A DNA stretch of 64,000 bases, from assembly GCA_015179125.1 (NCBI GenBank), contig WHVA01000062.1, positions 62,001-126,000 on the forward strand, in the 5' to 3' direction. Source of the stretch: Gautieria morchelliformis. Its lineage: Eukaryota; Basidiomycota; Agaricomycetes; Gomphales; Gomphaceae. The notes beneath the pieces are model-generated. The model did not search any database. It saw only the letters and a list, made by a program, of their open reading frames with translations, and was not told the origin of the DNA. Position numbers and translations under genes: made by a program. Positions 1-12,940 of the stretch are shown in pieces. Within the stretch, counting starts at the first letter, position 1, and each line of letters begins with the position of its first letter.

Positions 1-279
1 AGATGGCGATATTTCTGTCTGTATATAACACCCACACAATGATGAGGCTTTGCCTCGAGCCATCTATAATCTTTCCATCCAAGGAACTGGGGGTTTCGAG
101 CATATAAACCTCCCGGAATCTGTGGACATATCTTTTATGCTCCGAGGTTGACATGGACCAACTATCGGGTACCCAAATATCTGACTTGTCATTTGTACAT
201 TCAACCCGATATGTTCAAGGTAAACCACCCTCACTGGTGAAAGCACTACTCCCAGCTTTCTTAACGCACTGATTAACAA

Positions 280-1859
280 TTGGCAGTGGCCAGTGTCACA
301 TTGCTTCTCTATGATCATGGTGAACTATACCAACGACTGTATGCGTGCTTAAATCTAACGAGACGTGTGACGGCAGTTTTGACGGCTCAGGAAGAGGTCA
401 TTTCATCATCTATAGGCTGGAACGCGAAGCTCATCCTTTATACAGATAGACTTCGTATGGGTATGTATGCCACAAACCTTTGGATCGCCCTCATTTTACC
501 TTGATATGCTGACGGATCTCTCCCCCCCCACCCCCAATAGCGTGGAGTCCATCCTCGATCATGGCCACGAATTATCTTTTTGGCTGCACGATATGCGCCC
601 CTCATCGTGCTCATATTTAATTCCATCGGTAAGTTTAGAAGTGAAATGAGATATCTATGAGCTCAGCGTCGTGAAGCTATCATGGGGGTGCCCTATTCAT
701 CAGCTGTGAGTCCATGTTGGCCCATCGTCATATGCCATCTCACAAGCTATCTTATTTTTGGATGTCTGCAGTTGTGAGCACCGTCACATGTATTTTCTGC
801 ACAAGCAATGCCATAACTCTTGATTTTTAGCTGTATGCCTGCATTCCTTTTCATGCGTCGGGCCACTTAATCGTAGTTTGCGTTCCTTAGGTAAAAGCTG
901 GCTTCTCTTTCATGGATGGTCTGGCTTCTGCTTCTTCGCTGCCGTACAAGGTCAGTATGTTCCGTTTTGTCCTGTTGCGCAATGCGTAGACTATAGATGT
1001 TCTAGTGATATCACAACTGCGTCTCTGGGCAATATACCGGAGTAAACGGATCATGTATGCCATGTCCGCAATTATCGTCTTGGGACTGGTGGGCATGGGG
1101 CTGGTCGAGGGTTTTGGTTATCATAACCTCATCGGTACTTATCTACTATGAACATCGACGGGAAGCATAACCCTGTTCCTCTTGTGTAGCCATCGATTTG
1201 CACGCCGGTGGACTTGCACATATCTGTGGTCCGATGCAATTACCGCATTATGTTTACACCTTTTGGTCAGTGATACCGGTTTCCATTTCCGTTATTCTGA
1301 TATCAACCTTAGGATACCCCCATTGCTCATTGAGACTATTTCAGTCACACTAGTGGTGTATAAGGCCATACGCCACTTTCGATTGGGAGCCCCGAAATCT
1401 TGGACAGGATCACGTTTCATGAATTCCATCGTGCGATATAGCGTGCTTTACTTTGTCACGTCAGCCCCTTGCAGTTCCCTCTTGATCATGTCTCGCTGAC
1501 CTTGGGACTTAGCGTCCTCTGCGTTTATGTTGCCGACTTCTATGTCTGGTTTCAGCTGCGGGTAATGAAGAAAAGTAATAGATCTCATGCCTTGATATTG
1601 ATATGCACGTCATCTTCAGGTCCCCGCTTTTGAACTTTTCATTCCGTTCACCTTTGCATTACCAAGCATGGCAGGCAATAGGATGCTCCTTTCGCTGAGG
1701 GGCATCTTCTATGAAGACCATGCTGTACTCCCCGGCAAGGATGACATCGGGATGAAGACTGTGAATACGAACCCCGACAGAGGGTTAACTGTTGAAAGGC
1801 ATAATCCTCTGAAAGAATTCGAGTCATTCTTCGGAGAGAACAATGAAACTGCGGCCTGA
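280..1859 (+). CDS. DUF6533 domain-containing integral membrane protein
   Basis: This is a multi-exon gene for a fungal membrane protein of the DUF6533 type, function unknown. The N-terminal family signature is recognisable as ASVTLLLYDH near 290-320. It is spliced by an intron ending near 385 to VLTAQEEV and then AKLILYTDR. Later exons give hydrophobic segments typical of this family: AARYAPLIVLIF near 575-630, IIVLGLVGMGLVEGFGY near 1072-1121, and IPPLLIETISVTLVVYKAIRHFRLG near 1314-1385. The last exon, about 1620-1859, ends with the family-typical FALPSMAGNRMLLSLRG. Introns are about 50-70 nt. The exon joins between 440 and 900 are the least certain, and a damaged 5' half cannot be excluded. 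The first codon is not securely placed. Confidence 0.72.
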
Positions 1860-2590
1860 CCATGGCATATGTCATACTCCTCGCTCCATATACTTATTAT
1901 CTATCGGGGATCCTATAGCTGCTTTTGGACTATGACTAGGTGACAAAATATATATAAAATAATTTTTTAAGCAGTAGATTCAGCTGAGGGCAGTTAGATA
2001 CGTATCCCGAGCATGCATGTTCAGGCCACTGAGCACCACAACTTTTCGAAGCAACGTGCTCGGGCAGATTCGAATACGACAGCCGCGCGGGGTATGACTA
2101 GCTCCATCTGCATATATATATTGCTGTAGTAACAGAATTATGGAGGATCTGGTCTCAGTTGCATGCACTCCGACTCACATACTAATGTTGACCAACGACT
2201 TTTGCAACTTGCCTCAGAGGAACATGTGGAAAGGCCGAGAACCGATGGGCATCCGCGATCCAGGCTACTGTACAAGGTATGGGATAGATATACAGGATAG
2301 AGGCCGATAAGTATGAGAAAGCCTTGTGACTGTAATACTGAGACACATTCACCCCCAGGCCTAGTATCTACCTTTATCTCGTTACCGAAACAGACCCAAA
2401 CTACTGCCTACGGAGTAGAGCCGTTGATGCCGTTAGAGAGAGCTTCGTCCGCCTTTTGGAGGTCTCGTTCGCTCAAATTCTTCGACTGACCGTTGTTGTT
2501 GCCAGGAGTTGATGCCCCTGACAAGACAGAACCGGCTCTTGAACGCACCTTCATCACGAGAGGACTATCAAACGTTCAACGTCTAGCCAG
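1860..2590. other. Intergenic region between convergent genes
   Basis: This 731-base stretch lies between the stop of the DUF6533 gene and the stop of glycogen synthase, so both genes end into it. I see AT-rich sequence after 1930 compatible with polyadenylation signals and no open frame with recognisable protein similarity. Confidence 0.6.
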
Positions 2591-5102
2591 TCAATACACG
2601 AGTGGAGGAGGGACATACAAGGGGTAACCCTCTTCCTCCTCCTCCTTACTGAAACCCGGCCACTGGCCTCCACGGTAGTCGCTCGTCTCCAATCCCTGCA
2701 TCTTTGAAACATGGTAAAACCTTAAGAAAGTTGAACGGACAGCACCACCGGACGTACCTCTTCGGTCAAGGTACCCATATCACCGGGCGTCACAGCCCCA
2801 GTTCTGTACCTAGGACTGCCAGGGACACTGAATGGTGGTCGCTCGACGCCACTCGAAAAGTCAAAGTCATCCCATTCGTTGAACTCGTCCGGATAGGCAC
2901 GGCGTAATGCCAATTGGCGCGCCTTTGAATACTCAATGCCAAGATTCTTCCAGTCGAGCAGAGGAGAAAGACGCTCGACACGGTTACGCTGATTAATCCG
3001 CTGTCGCCGCGTTTTTTGACAAAATTTGAACATGTGATCCGTGAGCTTTGTGAACATGTTAATACCGCGCCTAAATGTTGCCATCAGGGCAATTGTAGCT
3101 TACCTGATTGACAGAGTCCTCGATGGAGTGCATTCGCCTATCAACGATGTAGCAGCCTTCGTCCTGCACGCCGTCAGTTAGGAACTGAACCGAGATATAA
3201 TGCGGCGTCATACTTCAGGGCGCTCTATTAAGTCTTGCATAAATGATCCGAAGCCAGATAGATTAGTCGTAATCGACGGAATCCCCATCTAACACCCTTA
3301 TCAGACGTCATCTCAACTACGGACACCAGGGCACTCACGACAGTGCACTCAGCCGGGGTATAGCCCCATGGCTCGTAATAGCTGGGAAATACGCCTAGAT
3401 GGCACCCTCGCACAAATTCCTCGTAATCAAGTGCTAATGTTGGATTATTGGAGTTGAGGAAGTCAGGGTGGAAGACAACTTTCACACGGTCCTCGGCGCC
3501 ATTGAAGAGTCTTACGCGCCGTATTTGATTTAAGATCGGGTCAGTTGAGTCGTCCGCCATATTGTGAGTCGTGACGGGTGGCAGTGAGTTGCGCTTGAGC
3601 GCAAAGATTCGCCGTTTGAGTAAGATCTTGTCTTCATCCGACAACAAATCCTCCATGGCAGGTATCTCACTGCCGAGATCTCTGTTATAGCTCAATTTCA
3701 GGACTGCACTGGAGCGGCTTTAAAACTGTCTACGCACCCCGTGTACCGTGCCGCACGCTCAAATATCCGTTGGCCTATACGGTTCTGAATCTCGGTCACC
3801 GTATCGCGAAGCTGCTTCGTTACAGCCTGGCCTTTGAGCGCCTCAACAGTATACGAGTGAGTCGCAGCAGGCATAATGATAAATGCAACAACTGTGACTT
3901 TAGAACCGGCCTTTTGGAGGCGATAGTTCAGCCGTGCCAGACTTTCGATGAACATATCGACACCCTTGTTCCGGTATTCGTATCTCCCTGCGGTAAACAT
4001 ATAGAGCGTGTTGTCGAGGTCAAAGTCATAGTGCCCGTAGAAATGACCGCGAACGAAGTCATTGATCTTTGCCTTCGACATCGCGTGCAAGTTTTGAAAC
4101 TCGTGCATCGCCTGAAATTTGGTGACGTTGAGTCCGTTGGGAAGGACACCATCCGGCTTGCGCTTGAGGAGGTGCTCGCTTTCATATGCTGTGATGTGCG
4201 ACACAGTTGTGAACACGTCGGCACAATGAGCCGCGGACCTCTCAATGCAGTATCTATCTCAGGTCAATGCATATAGACGAGTAAGAGTATAAGCGCGGGT
4301 AGCCCTACCGGTGGTAAATGCCGCGCTTTCCCGCCTCATGATCGACGTCGAAGTACTGCAGATTGTTGTAGAAATCGACAGACCCCGCACAGAGGTAGCG
4401 GCCAAGCAAAGTCGCGTGTGTAGTGAAAACAGTGGTGACATCTAAATGCCGCTTCCGACACAGTGGGATTGCAAGGCCTGCCTGCCATTCGTGGAAGTGT
4501 GCAACCACAGAACGGTCTAACTGGCGCGCCACAAACTTGCGAGGAAATCATTTACCTCAGCATGCGAGTTCATATTAATCAGAACAACGGTCGCACCTCG
4601 CCGAGGAACCAGGCAACAAGATAACCATAGACGATCGTCTCGTTCGTTTCGTGATCGTTCGGCGGTGTTGGTATGCCCGCAAGGTTCCAAAGATCGCCCT
4701 TCCATTCGTCGAGACGGTGATACATGCTGCTGGTGTCGAATAGCAGAACCTTGGGAGCGCCCTCAATAAGCCATCGCCCATAAAGGCACTTAACACCTCG
4801 CTCTCTCATTGCGCCTAGTACTTCGACAATGGTTTTATCTGTCGGTTCTTGGGCTTCGACCTCCATTGGGGCCGTCTTGTATGAAAGCGGGCCGATGAGA
4901 CAGTATCGGTCCCCATACTCTGAGACTGTAACAGGTACTTTCGTCTTTATGACGGTGTAGATACCGCCGACTAAAATTCAAGACATTAAAGCAAGCTATA
5001 CATGGCCGCGATAGTTCACAGACCTTTGTTTGCTACTTCCCATGCGCATTCAAACAACACAGGCTCCTTCACATCGCGCTTAGGTACAGGGCTTTCAGAC
5101 AT
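2591..5102 (-). CDS. GSY1: Glycogen [starch] synthase, GT3 family
   Basis: The gene makes glycogen synthase, which transfers glucose from UDP-glucose to growing alpha-1,4-glucan in the cytosol. The ATG at 5102 starts [10 protein letters not shown], followed by [11 protein letters not shown] first intron restores the UDP-glucose-binding motif [15 protein letters not shown]. Downstream exons show [20 protein letters not shown], the [19 protein letters not shown] segment, and the active-site region [15 protein letters not shown] typical of GT3 enzymes. The C-terminus is reached through a final intron (acceptor just before 2702) and reads [15 protein letters not shown], then an acidic run, then a stop at 2591. 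This tail matches the phospho-regulated fungal glycogen synthase tail. Gene length and domain order fit a protein of about 700 residues. The next gene on the same strand, TMEM19, ends 583 nt upstream. Confidence 0.95.
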
Positions 5103-5685
5103 ACTTCACAACAAAAAAACACGTCGATTTCGCGGCTGGTATCGTAGCTGTCGTTGACGCAGGAGAAAGAACCGGGCAAAATAGGCAGTGGAGCTGGAAG
5201 CTTTTGGACATATGACGCATATAATATGGGACTCCGAGTCTCCGACTTGCCGCCCGCGAGCACAATTTCGGTTCCTCAACACCACTGATATCGCTTCATG
5301 CCAGTTCATGCCCAGTTCACAAGTCGTGGTTGTGTGGTACGTACAAGGTTGATTTGAAGCTGTGTTAAGGAGGGCGTCCGATTTCAATTACGACGGCGCT
5401 ACTTCTGTTAAGGTTGTAACACAACTATTTATCCGAGGCTAATGATATCAAGTCGGTGAGAAACGTTAGCCACCAATGGCATCATTCTACTACTTATTAA
5501 CTTCCAAGTGTTGCGGCTCGGGCAGCCTATCGCCTAGGTATGGTCATGGCTCATCACTAGCACTGCTAATGATCTTATGTCTCCGGATTCCTAGGGCGAA
5601 CACTACAAGGTTGTCGCTCACCTGTAAGATAAGACGCCTCTGTGCAACTTACCTCACTTGGTCTTATCAGTTAGATTAACGGAGA
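5103..5685. promoter_or_regulatory. Upstream region of GSY1
   Basis: This 583-base region lies between the GSY1 start codon and the stop of the next same-strand gene, so it should contain the GSY1 promoter and the 3' UTR of the TMEM19 gene. I see no clear TATA box and no conserved protein-coding frame. Confidence 0.45.
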
Positions 5686-6884
5686 TTAACTGGCGAGTCC
5701 GGCCACGAGAATCGCAGTGAGCGCTGAAGAGATCAGGTTGATCTCCAAAGAACCCTTAGTGAGGTATACCCTTTACCGGAAATGTGACTACGTACCTGGC
5801 CATTGGTCAGAATATTAAACCCACTGACTACTGTGACTTCGTCTTCTGCATTAGCGACAGTGTCGTCTTGGAGAATCTTTCTCGAACTCTTGGAATAACG
5901 TGTTCGCTGAATCGTCGCTCCCATGAGAGAATCCAGCTGATGCAGTTAGTACTCGGGGATACTCTAGCGCTATAACAGTCGCGTACCAAGGATCCGATGC
6001 CTCCACCTGCAAATCCCCAGCCGCACATTTCACTCAGAAGGCTCCAGGGATGAGCACGGCACGCCGAGCTTTGTACGAACAGTGTTACTGCAAAGGATAA
6101 ACCAATGACAGCCCCACCGAGAAAGGAGACGGCAGTCCCAACTAGAGACATAGCGCCATTTGTTCCTGGGGGCACGGGCCGTAATGTTGTTATAAGAATG
6201 GGCCGCGTGGGCGACAAAATGCCCAACTCAGATGCAAGAGTGTCCCCAAGACAACAGGCAAAGTGTCTGGATGGGCGTCAGAAAGGATAAAGAGATACAA
6301 TCACCAGCTGTGGAGGCGTACCCCACCGCTGCCAGGATCAGAAACCTCGAATAAGGGAAGGTCAAGGAAAGAGGACATTGCTGGTCAATGTTCATAGGAC
6401 TTCCCCTCGAGACAATATTTTGTGGTAACACCTTGGACCAGAATGACTGTGGGACGAATAGAGCGGACCACAAAATCGATGCTATGAACGCGGAAAAAGC
6501 GTTGGAGACGACCTATCATTTTGATGCGTTAGAGGTGAGCGAAATGTCGTCCTTGGGTCGACGTAGGAGAAATCCTACCTGCCATCCATTTCGGTACCCT
6601 TCTGAGGCATGCCCAGCCTCTAATTCGCTTTTCAGCTTCTTCCCCACTTTGGTCGCGCGCGAACCGAGTAAGTAAAATACGATGCAGCTCACGCCAAATA
6701 CGCGCAGAGGAACCGCCATCATGACGAAGGCGAATACAGCTGCACAGATTGCTCCTGAGGGGGACAAGCTGCGACGCCTCCAGCCATGTGCCGAAAGAAA
6801 GACAGACAAGCCAAGGGGTATGATGGGAAATTCACGGACAACATCCAAAGAGGGTCGAAAGCCATCCATGCTATGTAAAGTCAA
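5686..6884 (-). CDS. TMEM19/DUF92 family integral membrane protein
   Basis: This is a multi-pass membrane protein of the DUF92/TMEM19 family. The plant relative VTE6 is a phytyl-phosphate kinase and the fungal role is not established. From the ATG at 6884 the first exon reads through FPIIPLGLSVFLSAHGWRRRS and SPSGAICAAVFAFVMMAVPLR. It reaches the family-diagnostic FGVSCIVFYLLGSRATKVGKK and GYRNGWQV, where an intron begins. A middle exon carries FLILAAVGYASTAGDC. Later exons carry LITTLRPVPPGTNGAMSLVG and FLGGAVIGLSFAV, both typical of DUF92. The last exon ends INLISSALTAILVAGLAS and a stop at 5686. The gene is divergent from NBS1 across a 730-nt shared upstream region. Confidence 0.88.
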
Positions 6885-7614
6885 GTACTTATCTACTAGG
6901 CGCGGAAGGTCACGTGTGACTTGGCGTGTGTCACACGTAGTAAGTATGATAAGTACTCAATATACTTACTCACTTATTTGTTCTTTCGATCTCAAAGTCG
7001 GCTATTTTCGATAGCAATCTGGAAGGTCCACGCCAGCCTGGGTTGGCCTGCCAGGTCACCGCTCTTGCGGCGACATCCACATGCCCGTGCTAGTATGTTT
7101 CATCAATACTATATTGCTCAACGATTACAGTAGTGTTTCCATTTGGCACCAGAGACGGCGATGGTCGCACTGTGTCCTACTGTGTCCAGGTATCACTTCG
7201 GTAACGATAAAACAAGCTCCCCATCTGGGCAGAGGACACGACCACCGGACCTGTGATGTCTCTAAGAATGTCAGTGATGTAGAATACTTAAGCGCGGCGG
7301 TGATAGATAGAATCCAACCAAAAGTGGTGATGCCAGGACTAAGATATAGGGGAAGAGGGGGACGCGATAGGCCCGATACCCCTTCAAGTTGAGGTCATGG
7401 CTATTGGAATCAAAAGACGTTTGCTCTGTGGCGAACTGTATTGGAGAGCACGCGAACTGTATTGCAAGAGAGCACTGATATCTCGGAACTGTTTTGGGCC
7501 TTATCTTGTCGAATTGAATTATTTTATTCTATGTATAGCGCGCGAAAGTTTGACCACATACCGATTGGTCAGCGTGACGGTGGCGTAACTCTACGCGACG
7601 ACGCTCTTCCCAGC
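6885..7614. promoter_or_regulatory. Shared divergent upstream region of TMEM19 and NBS1
   Basis: The two genes are transcribed away from this 730-base interval. It contains a CACGTG E-box at 6911-6916, followed within 25 nt by GTGTGTCACAC, a nearly palindromic site. These could be bHLH or similar binding sites; that is inference. No coding frame here resembles a known protein. Confidence 0.4.
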
Positions 7615-10600
7615 ATGTGGCGCATAACTGGTCCCTTCGAATCCGAAAAGACAGGCGACGAAACTTCAGAAAGTAGGAAGCCTCTATATCAACAAGTGGT
7701 TTCTCATTGTGTTTCACAGAAACTAAACTCCTGAAGCCCAATCGCGTGTATGGCGTTGGACGTCACAAGGATAGCGCGTTGACCATTAACAATAAGAAAA
7801 TATCGCGTAAAAACGGGGAGTTTATTGTTGGTGGACATTCAGAGGATGACGTCGTGCGTGGTTTCAAATTTAATACATAGATCATTGGTTAGAGTGCCAT
7901 GTCTGTAGTTGAATTCAGCACTCGTCCCAACGCTATCCTTACGGAACACCAAATCAGCAGTCATGAAAGTCTCTCGAGGTGATAACGTCTTTCTTGTTAA
8001 CCCAGAATCCACATACGAGCTTGAGTCCGGTGATGTCATCAGATTTGCAGGCAACGTTGATGCTACGTACGTCCCATGTATGAGACTACCTTCACAACTG
8101 TATTCAACGCATATTTAGCGTCATATGGGATCCAAAAGTCTGCTTCTACACTCATGGGGATGATGTGCCTGCCTTTGACCTTGCGGCTTGTGCCGCCATT
8201 GGAGTTAAACTCGTTACCAAGCACTCCCGGGATGTGACACACCACATCACCACTAGCATCAATGCGCCCCCTAACTCTTCCATGCTGCTCAGCCTTCTCA
8301 ACCCCGCTTTTATAGTCAGTCCCCAGTGGCTCGTGGAGCTCGTACGCCGAGGCAACGATGTTGATGGCCTCGAGAAAACTTATGACATACCGTTAGAAAG
8401 CAGCTACCATCCTCTCATCGACCCTGTAGTCGAGGGGCAATATCCGAGTATGGCCAAGATGGCCTCCTGGAATCCTAATATGAATAGGAAGAACCTCTTT
8501 GATGGTGTCAGATTCATCTTTGCTGTCATAGGTAACGGGAACGGGAGTTCCACCAAGGCCATGTCGGACGTTGTCACCCGTGGTGGAGCTGACCGGCAGC
8601 TCGTTAACGTGGAGCGGGAAGCAGAGGAACAAGAGAAGGGGGCTTCCGGGACCTGGGGGACAGTATTGAAGAAGAGAAAGGTCATTCTTAAAGAAGGAAT
8701 GCGGAGTGCACTTGTTTTAGTGGGTGATGGGGAAAGTATGACGGCCAAAGGTGTTCCCAAGCAAGTAAAGAATGCATGGGGAAGCATGGTAGAGAAAGCG
8801 AAAAGGTACGTCTCAATGTCATAGTTCACAGGTGACTAAATTGCGCGGCAGCCTCAACATGCGTGTTATCGACCCTTCCTTGGTCGCCGAAGCTATATTC
8901 AAGGCCAATGTTTCACTTATAGATTGTAGTACTGACGGGGACACTGAAGTCGATGGTGTAAACACTCTCCCTGAGTATATCCCATCAACCCTCCCAGAAG
9001 AACTGTCCCAGCTATCAGGGACAGAAACTGCTCGACATACCCGTTCATCTGATCGAAACGATGCAGTACCACAGGCGTCTCAGACACCCGTCGCTGGTCC
9101 CTCGAGAAGACTCACCCGTCGAGCTGCTTCGCAAACTCCCGTCCCAGAGCCAACTCCTCCTGCGGTACCAAAGGAAGTCGAAGAAGAAGACAGTCAAAGT
9201 GCTCCGAAAAGGGTTGGTGAAGCTGTTTACCGTCGTTTCCATACATTCTCACAGTTTTCGATGTTTCTTTCTACATCATGCACAGTTACTTAACCGACGC
9301 CCAAAAAACGGCGGACTCGTCAATCAGCTTCTTGGATTGGATGATACTACGGTATTGGAAGACTTATCACTATCCCAGGTGCAATCGGTTCTGCAAGACG
9401 CGGTGGTAAGCCACGTTTTCCTTTTCAATGTCTCCTCCTTATCGGGGCTTGGCTTCTTCTCACTCCGTATCCACGTAGCCCGCGACTCCTGCGCGTTCCG
9501 GTCGACTAAGACGGCGTGCTGGCAATGCGACAGCAAGCCAACTTATGCCCGAACTTTTCCCATCCCCGGAGGATAGAGAGGATCCGAGCCTCAGGAAGTT
9601 CAAAGCTTTATTTGAGGAAAGCGGCCAGGGAGGCATAACGAGTCAAGCTGATGATGCAGAACCATTGGCAAGTGGCGGCAGTGGCGTTGCTAATAACCAG
9701 CTAGCCGTTGTTGTAGAGGAGGAGGAAGAGGAAGAGGAGGAAGAGTCTCAGGGTCAGGGCCTGGCAAGAAAGAGAAAGGCAAGTACCATGGAGGAGGACA
9801 ACATGGAAAAAGGTGGCGATGTAGAGATGAGAGATGCAGAGGGTCCTTCGACGACAAAAAAGCGTGCCGTCGAAGCCGTGAATGCCGTCGAACGCTCACA
9901 AAAGCCAGTCTCACAGGGGACCATGAACTCTGGTTCCCGCGCCCCGATTATGAAAAGCAGTGCGACGAGCACAAAGAAAGGCGCCAAGCCTGGAAAGCCA
10001 GACACGGATCCGTCCTTTCTGCGCGCCATTGCCTCCAACAAGCGCGGCAAGAAGTTGGAGGATGACTTCGATCGCGAGTTTAACCAACTTCGCATCGCCA
10101 AACCTGTCGTCAATAGTGCCAGCGCCCCCTCGTCCAATGCTGTGCAGGGGGGTCGGGAGTGGGATGGGCTGGATGATTTAGAGAAGGATACGGGCATTCG
10201 GGGCAATTTCATGCAAATTGTGGAATTAAAAGTGTGGAAGGACGTTGAGCAACATCCGGGAAGGAATGTACGAAGAGAATCAGGACTGGGCGCAAGATTG
10301 AATTGGGACGGGCGAGAGGACTTCAAAAGGTTTAAACGGGTAAAGGGCATGGCTTTCATTCATTTCAGATACTGACCACTGTTGGTAGAAATTCAAGAAC
10401 GGGCCGAGGGATGTCGTGAAGTTGGTTTTGAGTGGACACCCGGAATATGGAACCGACGCACGTGAGTCCATGCTTTTGTTATCTTTTCGACAATTACTCT
10501 CCACTAACATTTCCTTTCAGCTCATTTTGATTATAGAGGAAGTAAGGAAGCTCAGGCGTTTGATGACATGTCCCAGTCCCAGTCCCAGGGTCAGTCGTAT

Positions 10601-11050
10601 CCTTCCCCATTCCGGCAGACTCAATCCGGAGACAAAAATCGACCAAAGTCACAACCGAAATCGAAGGCCAAGCCGAAAGTCATCCATAAGGTGATGGACG
10701 ATGACGATGACGACGAAGAGGAAGTAGAAGCAGAAATCAAGCTTGGGACGCAACCGAAACGCAAAAGCCAAGTTTCTAGTAAAGGCAAAGCATCGCAGCC
10801 GGGAAAGAAAAAGCCGCCTCTCTTTGACCTGGATTCCGATGAAGATGTGCCTCCTGAGCCCACGTACGACGACACGCTTGATGATGACACGCCTGATGCG
10901 ACCCTTCGTTCCTCCAAGGGCACTACGCAATCTCAGGACGCGAAGCCTAAGACTCGAGGGACAAAACGCAAGGCTGCACTTGAAGAAGGGAGTGACTCCG
11001 ATCAAGGACTAACATTTGGGGGTTTTTCAAAGAAGGCGAAGCGGAAGTGA
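7615..11050 (+). CDS. NBS1: Nbs1/nibrin-like subunit of the MRN DNA double-strand-break repair complex
   Basis: The product is the Nbs1 (Xrs2) component that partners Mre11-Rad50 in sensing DNA breaks in the nucleus. The ATG at 7615 starts MWRITGPFESE, matching the Nbs1 N-terminus. A short intron (about 7673-7720) joins it to KLLKPNRVYGVGR and SALTINNKKISRKNGEF, the core of the FHA domain with its Gly-Arg and Ser-Arg-Lys-Asn-Gly positions. A BRCT-type segment follows, with FDLAACAAIGVKLVTK, DVTHHIT and NPAFIVSPQWLVELV (about 8170-8350). A second region with FDGVRFIFAV and KAMSDVVTRGG fits the tandem BRCT. From about 9000 the protein becomes a low-complexity tail rich in acidic, Ser/Gln and Lys stretches, ending GGFSKKAKRK. 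NGPRDVVKLVLSGHPEYGTD followed by HFDYRGSKEAQAF lies near 10,395-10,560. There are several introns. Identification rests on the FHA-BRCT order. Confidence 0.9.
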
Positions 11051-11271
11051 TTGTATTCTTTGATATATAATTATACTGATTTCGAAGTACATTTGAGTTA
11101 CTGTAAGACGACTTCAAGTTCCGAAGCCAAGACGTGTGGTCAAGTCACCACAGTGAGTATTACTGTATCACTGATGTAGCCCAGAGGTTGAAACCCCGCT
11201 TGACGCTTCGCATATGTCCACGGTGTGACCGTGTCTCGTCACGGCTTCAGTTTTTTCAATATAGTTTCGCG

Positions 11272-12678
11272 ATGTCCTCGATGTCCTCAGCAACACGTCT
11301 TCCGGCGACGGTGCCACACCTCCTCACACTTGCTGACCTTACGGCTCCACAGATAACTCGAGTTCTTCAACATTCTCTTGCACTCAAGCAGACCTCTCTG
11401 CCCTGGCTCGCGCCGCAGAGACTACCCCCAAAGCTCCGTCTTCCCTCCCAGTCGCTCTTCAACAAGAGTATTGCCCTAATTTTTTCAAAAAGGAGCACCC
11501 GTACGCGTCTTTCTGCAGAGACAGCGTCAGAGCTGCTCGGTGGACGGGCGCTATTCTTAGGCAGGGATGATATCCAGCTTGGTGTCAACGAAAATTTGCG
11601 CGACTCCATTCGAGTTATTGGCGGAATGTGTCAGGGTATATTTGCAAGAGTGGGAGACCACTCGGAGATTGAGGTATGCGGGTCCTTTTGTACACCAGGA
11701 CTTGAAGTTGACATATAGAGAACAGGAAATGGTACAATACTCACCCGTACCGGTACTCAATGCCCTGTCTTCACTGTGGCACCCTACACAGATCCTCGCA
11801 GATATGTTGACTCTGCATGAGCATGCCGAGGCCTTCGGTGTTCCGTCATCAGAAGATCAAGCAGATGCAGCGGAAGGTAAAGAGGATGCAAAAACAGCTG
11901 GTGACGGCAGAAAGGAGAAAAAGCCGTTTTTTACTGCACTTCCCACCCTACGTCCCTTGACCATAGCGTACCTGGGTGATTCGACGAACGTTCTCCATGA
12001 CATGCTCGTCACATACCCTCGGTTTGGACACAAAATTCGTGTTGCGACTCCTCCGGACGCGAAGTACCAATGCCCAGAGCCGGTATGGTCTCGAGTAAAA
12101 CAGCTAGAGTGTGCAGAAAGTATATCGTGGAGTGCTGATCCACGAGAGGCTGTCAAGGGTGCAGACGTTGTCGTCACTGATACTTGGTTGGTATTCACTC
12201 ACACAACGCGACTACGTTTTCATACTATATATCCACAGGATATCGATGGGCCAGGAAGCCGAGAAAGCCCAACGCTTGCAAGATTTCCAAGGTTACCAAG
12301 TCACAGAAGCCCTTTGCCGTGAAGGTGGTGCCTCAGAAAATTGGAAATTTTTGCACTGTCTTCCTAGGAAACCAGATGAGGTGGATGACGAGGTCAGCCT
12401 TCTAGCCTACCCGAGGGTAAACTCATTTGAGCTACCGTTCAGGTATTCTACGGTCCCCGTTCCCTCGTGTTCCCCGAGGCGGATAACCGCAAGTGGACCA
12501 TCATGGCCCTTTTCGAGTGCGTTGAATTTACCTATAATTCATGGTTGTTGACGGAGCTGACAATTTTTGTACCGTCAGCCTCCTGTTTGGTAAATGGGAC
12601 ATAACTGGCTCTGGGAGACCTAACGCTATCAGATTCAAGCCGGCACCTCGCAACATCTCGTCGGCACCCAAAAATTAG
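11272..12678 (+). CDS. ARG3: Ornithine carbamoyltransferase
   Basis: This enzyme condenses ornithine and carbamoyl phosphate to citrulline in arginine biosynthesis. The ATG at 11272 leads into [18 protein letters not shown]. The carbamoyl-phosphate site SKRSTRTR follows, then the second-domain motifs [14 protein letters not shown] and [35 protein letters not shown], and the ornithine-binding [15 protein letters not shown]. Introns are inferred near 11,675-11,725, near 12,185-12,240, near 12,393-12,443 and near 12,517-12,580. The last exon ends NISSAPKN with TAG at 12676-12678. An insertion rich in Ala/Asp/Lys (about 11,850-11,930) lies between the second-domain motifs and may be a species-specific loop. 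An in-frame extension upstream of the chosen ATG is open, so a longer N-terminus, for example a mitochondrial presequence, is possible. Confidence 0.93.
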
Positions 12679-12940
12679 TGGCTCAGCACTAGAAGCTTAC
12701 GAGGGTCCTATTTTTTGATGCATATTCGCAGGCGTCTTTGTATTGTTCGCTGGTGAATTTGTGGCCGCCCAGGACATCGTTGCCAAATCTATCTCGAAAA
12801 ACCATCCATAGGCCGTATGAACGTATTAGATGAATCTGAAACTGATAGACACCGCTGCTCAAACTTGGCACGCACGGCTGCTCACTGAAAGCTTTCATTT
12901 CACTATCTACCACACGCATTTAGCATCAAATACTGCATCC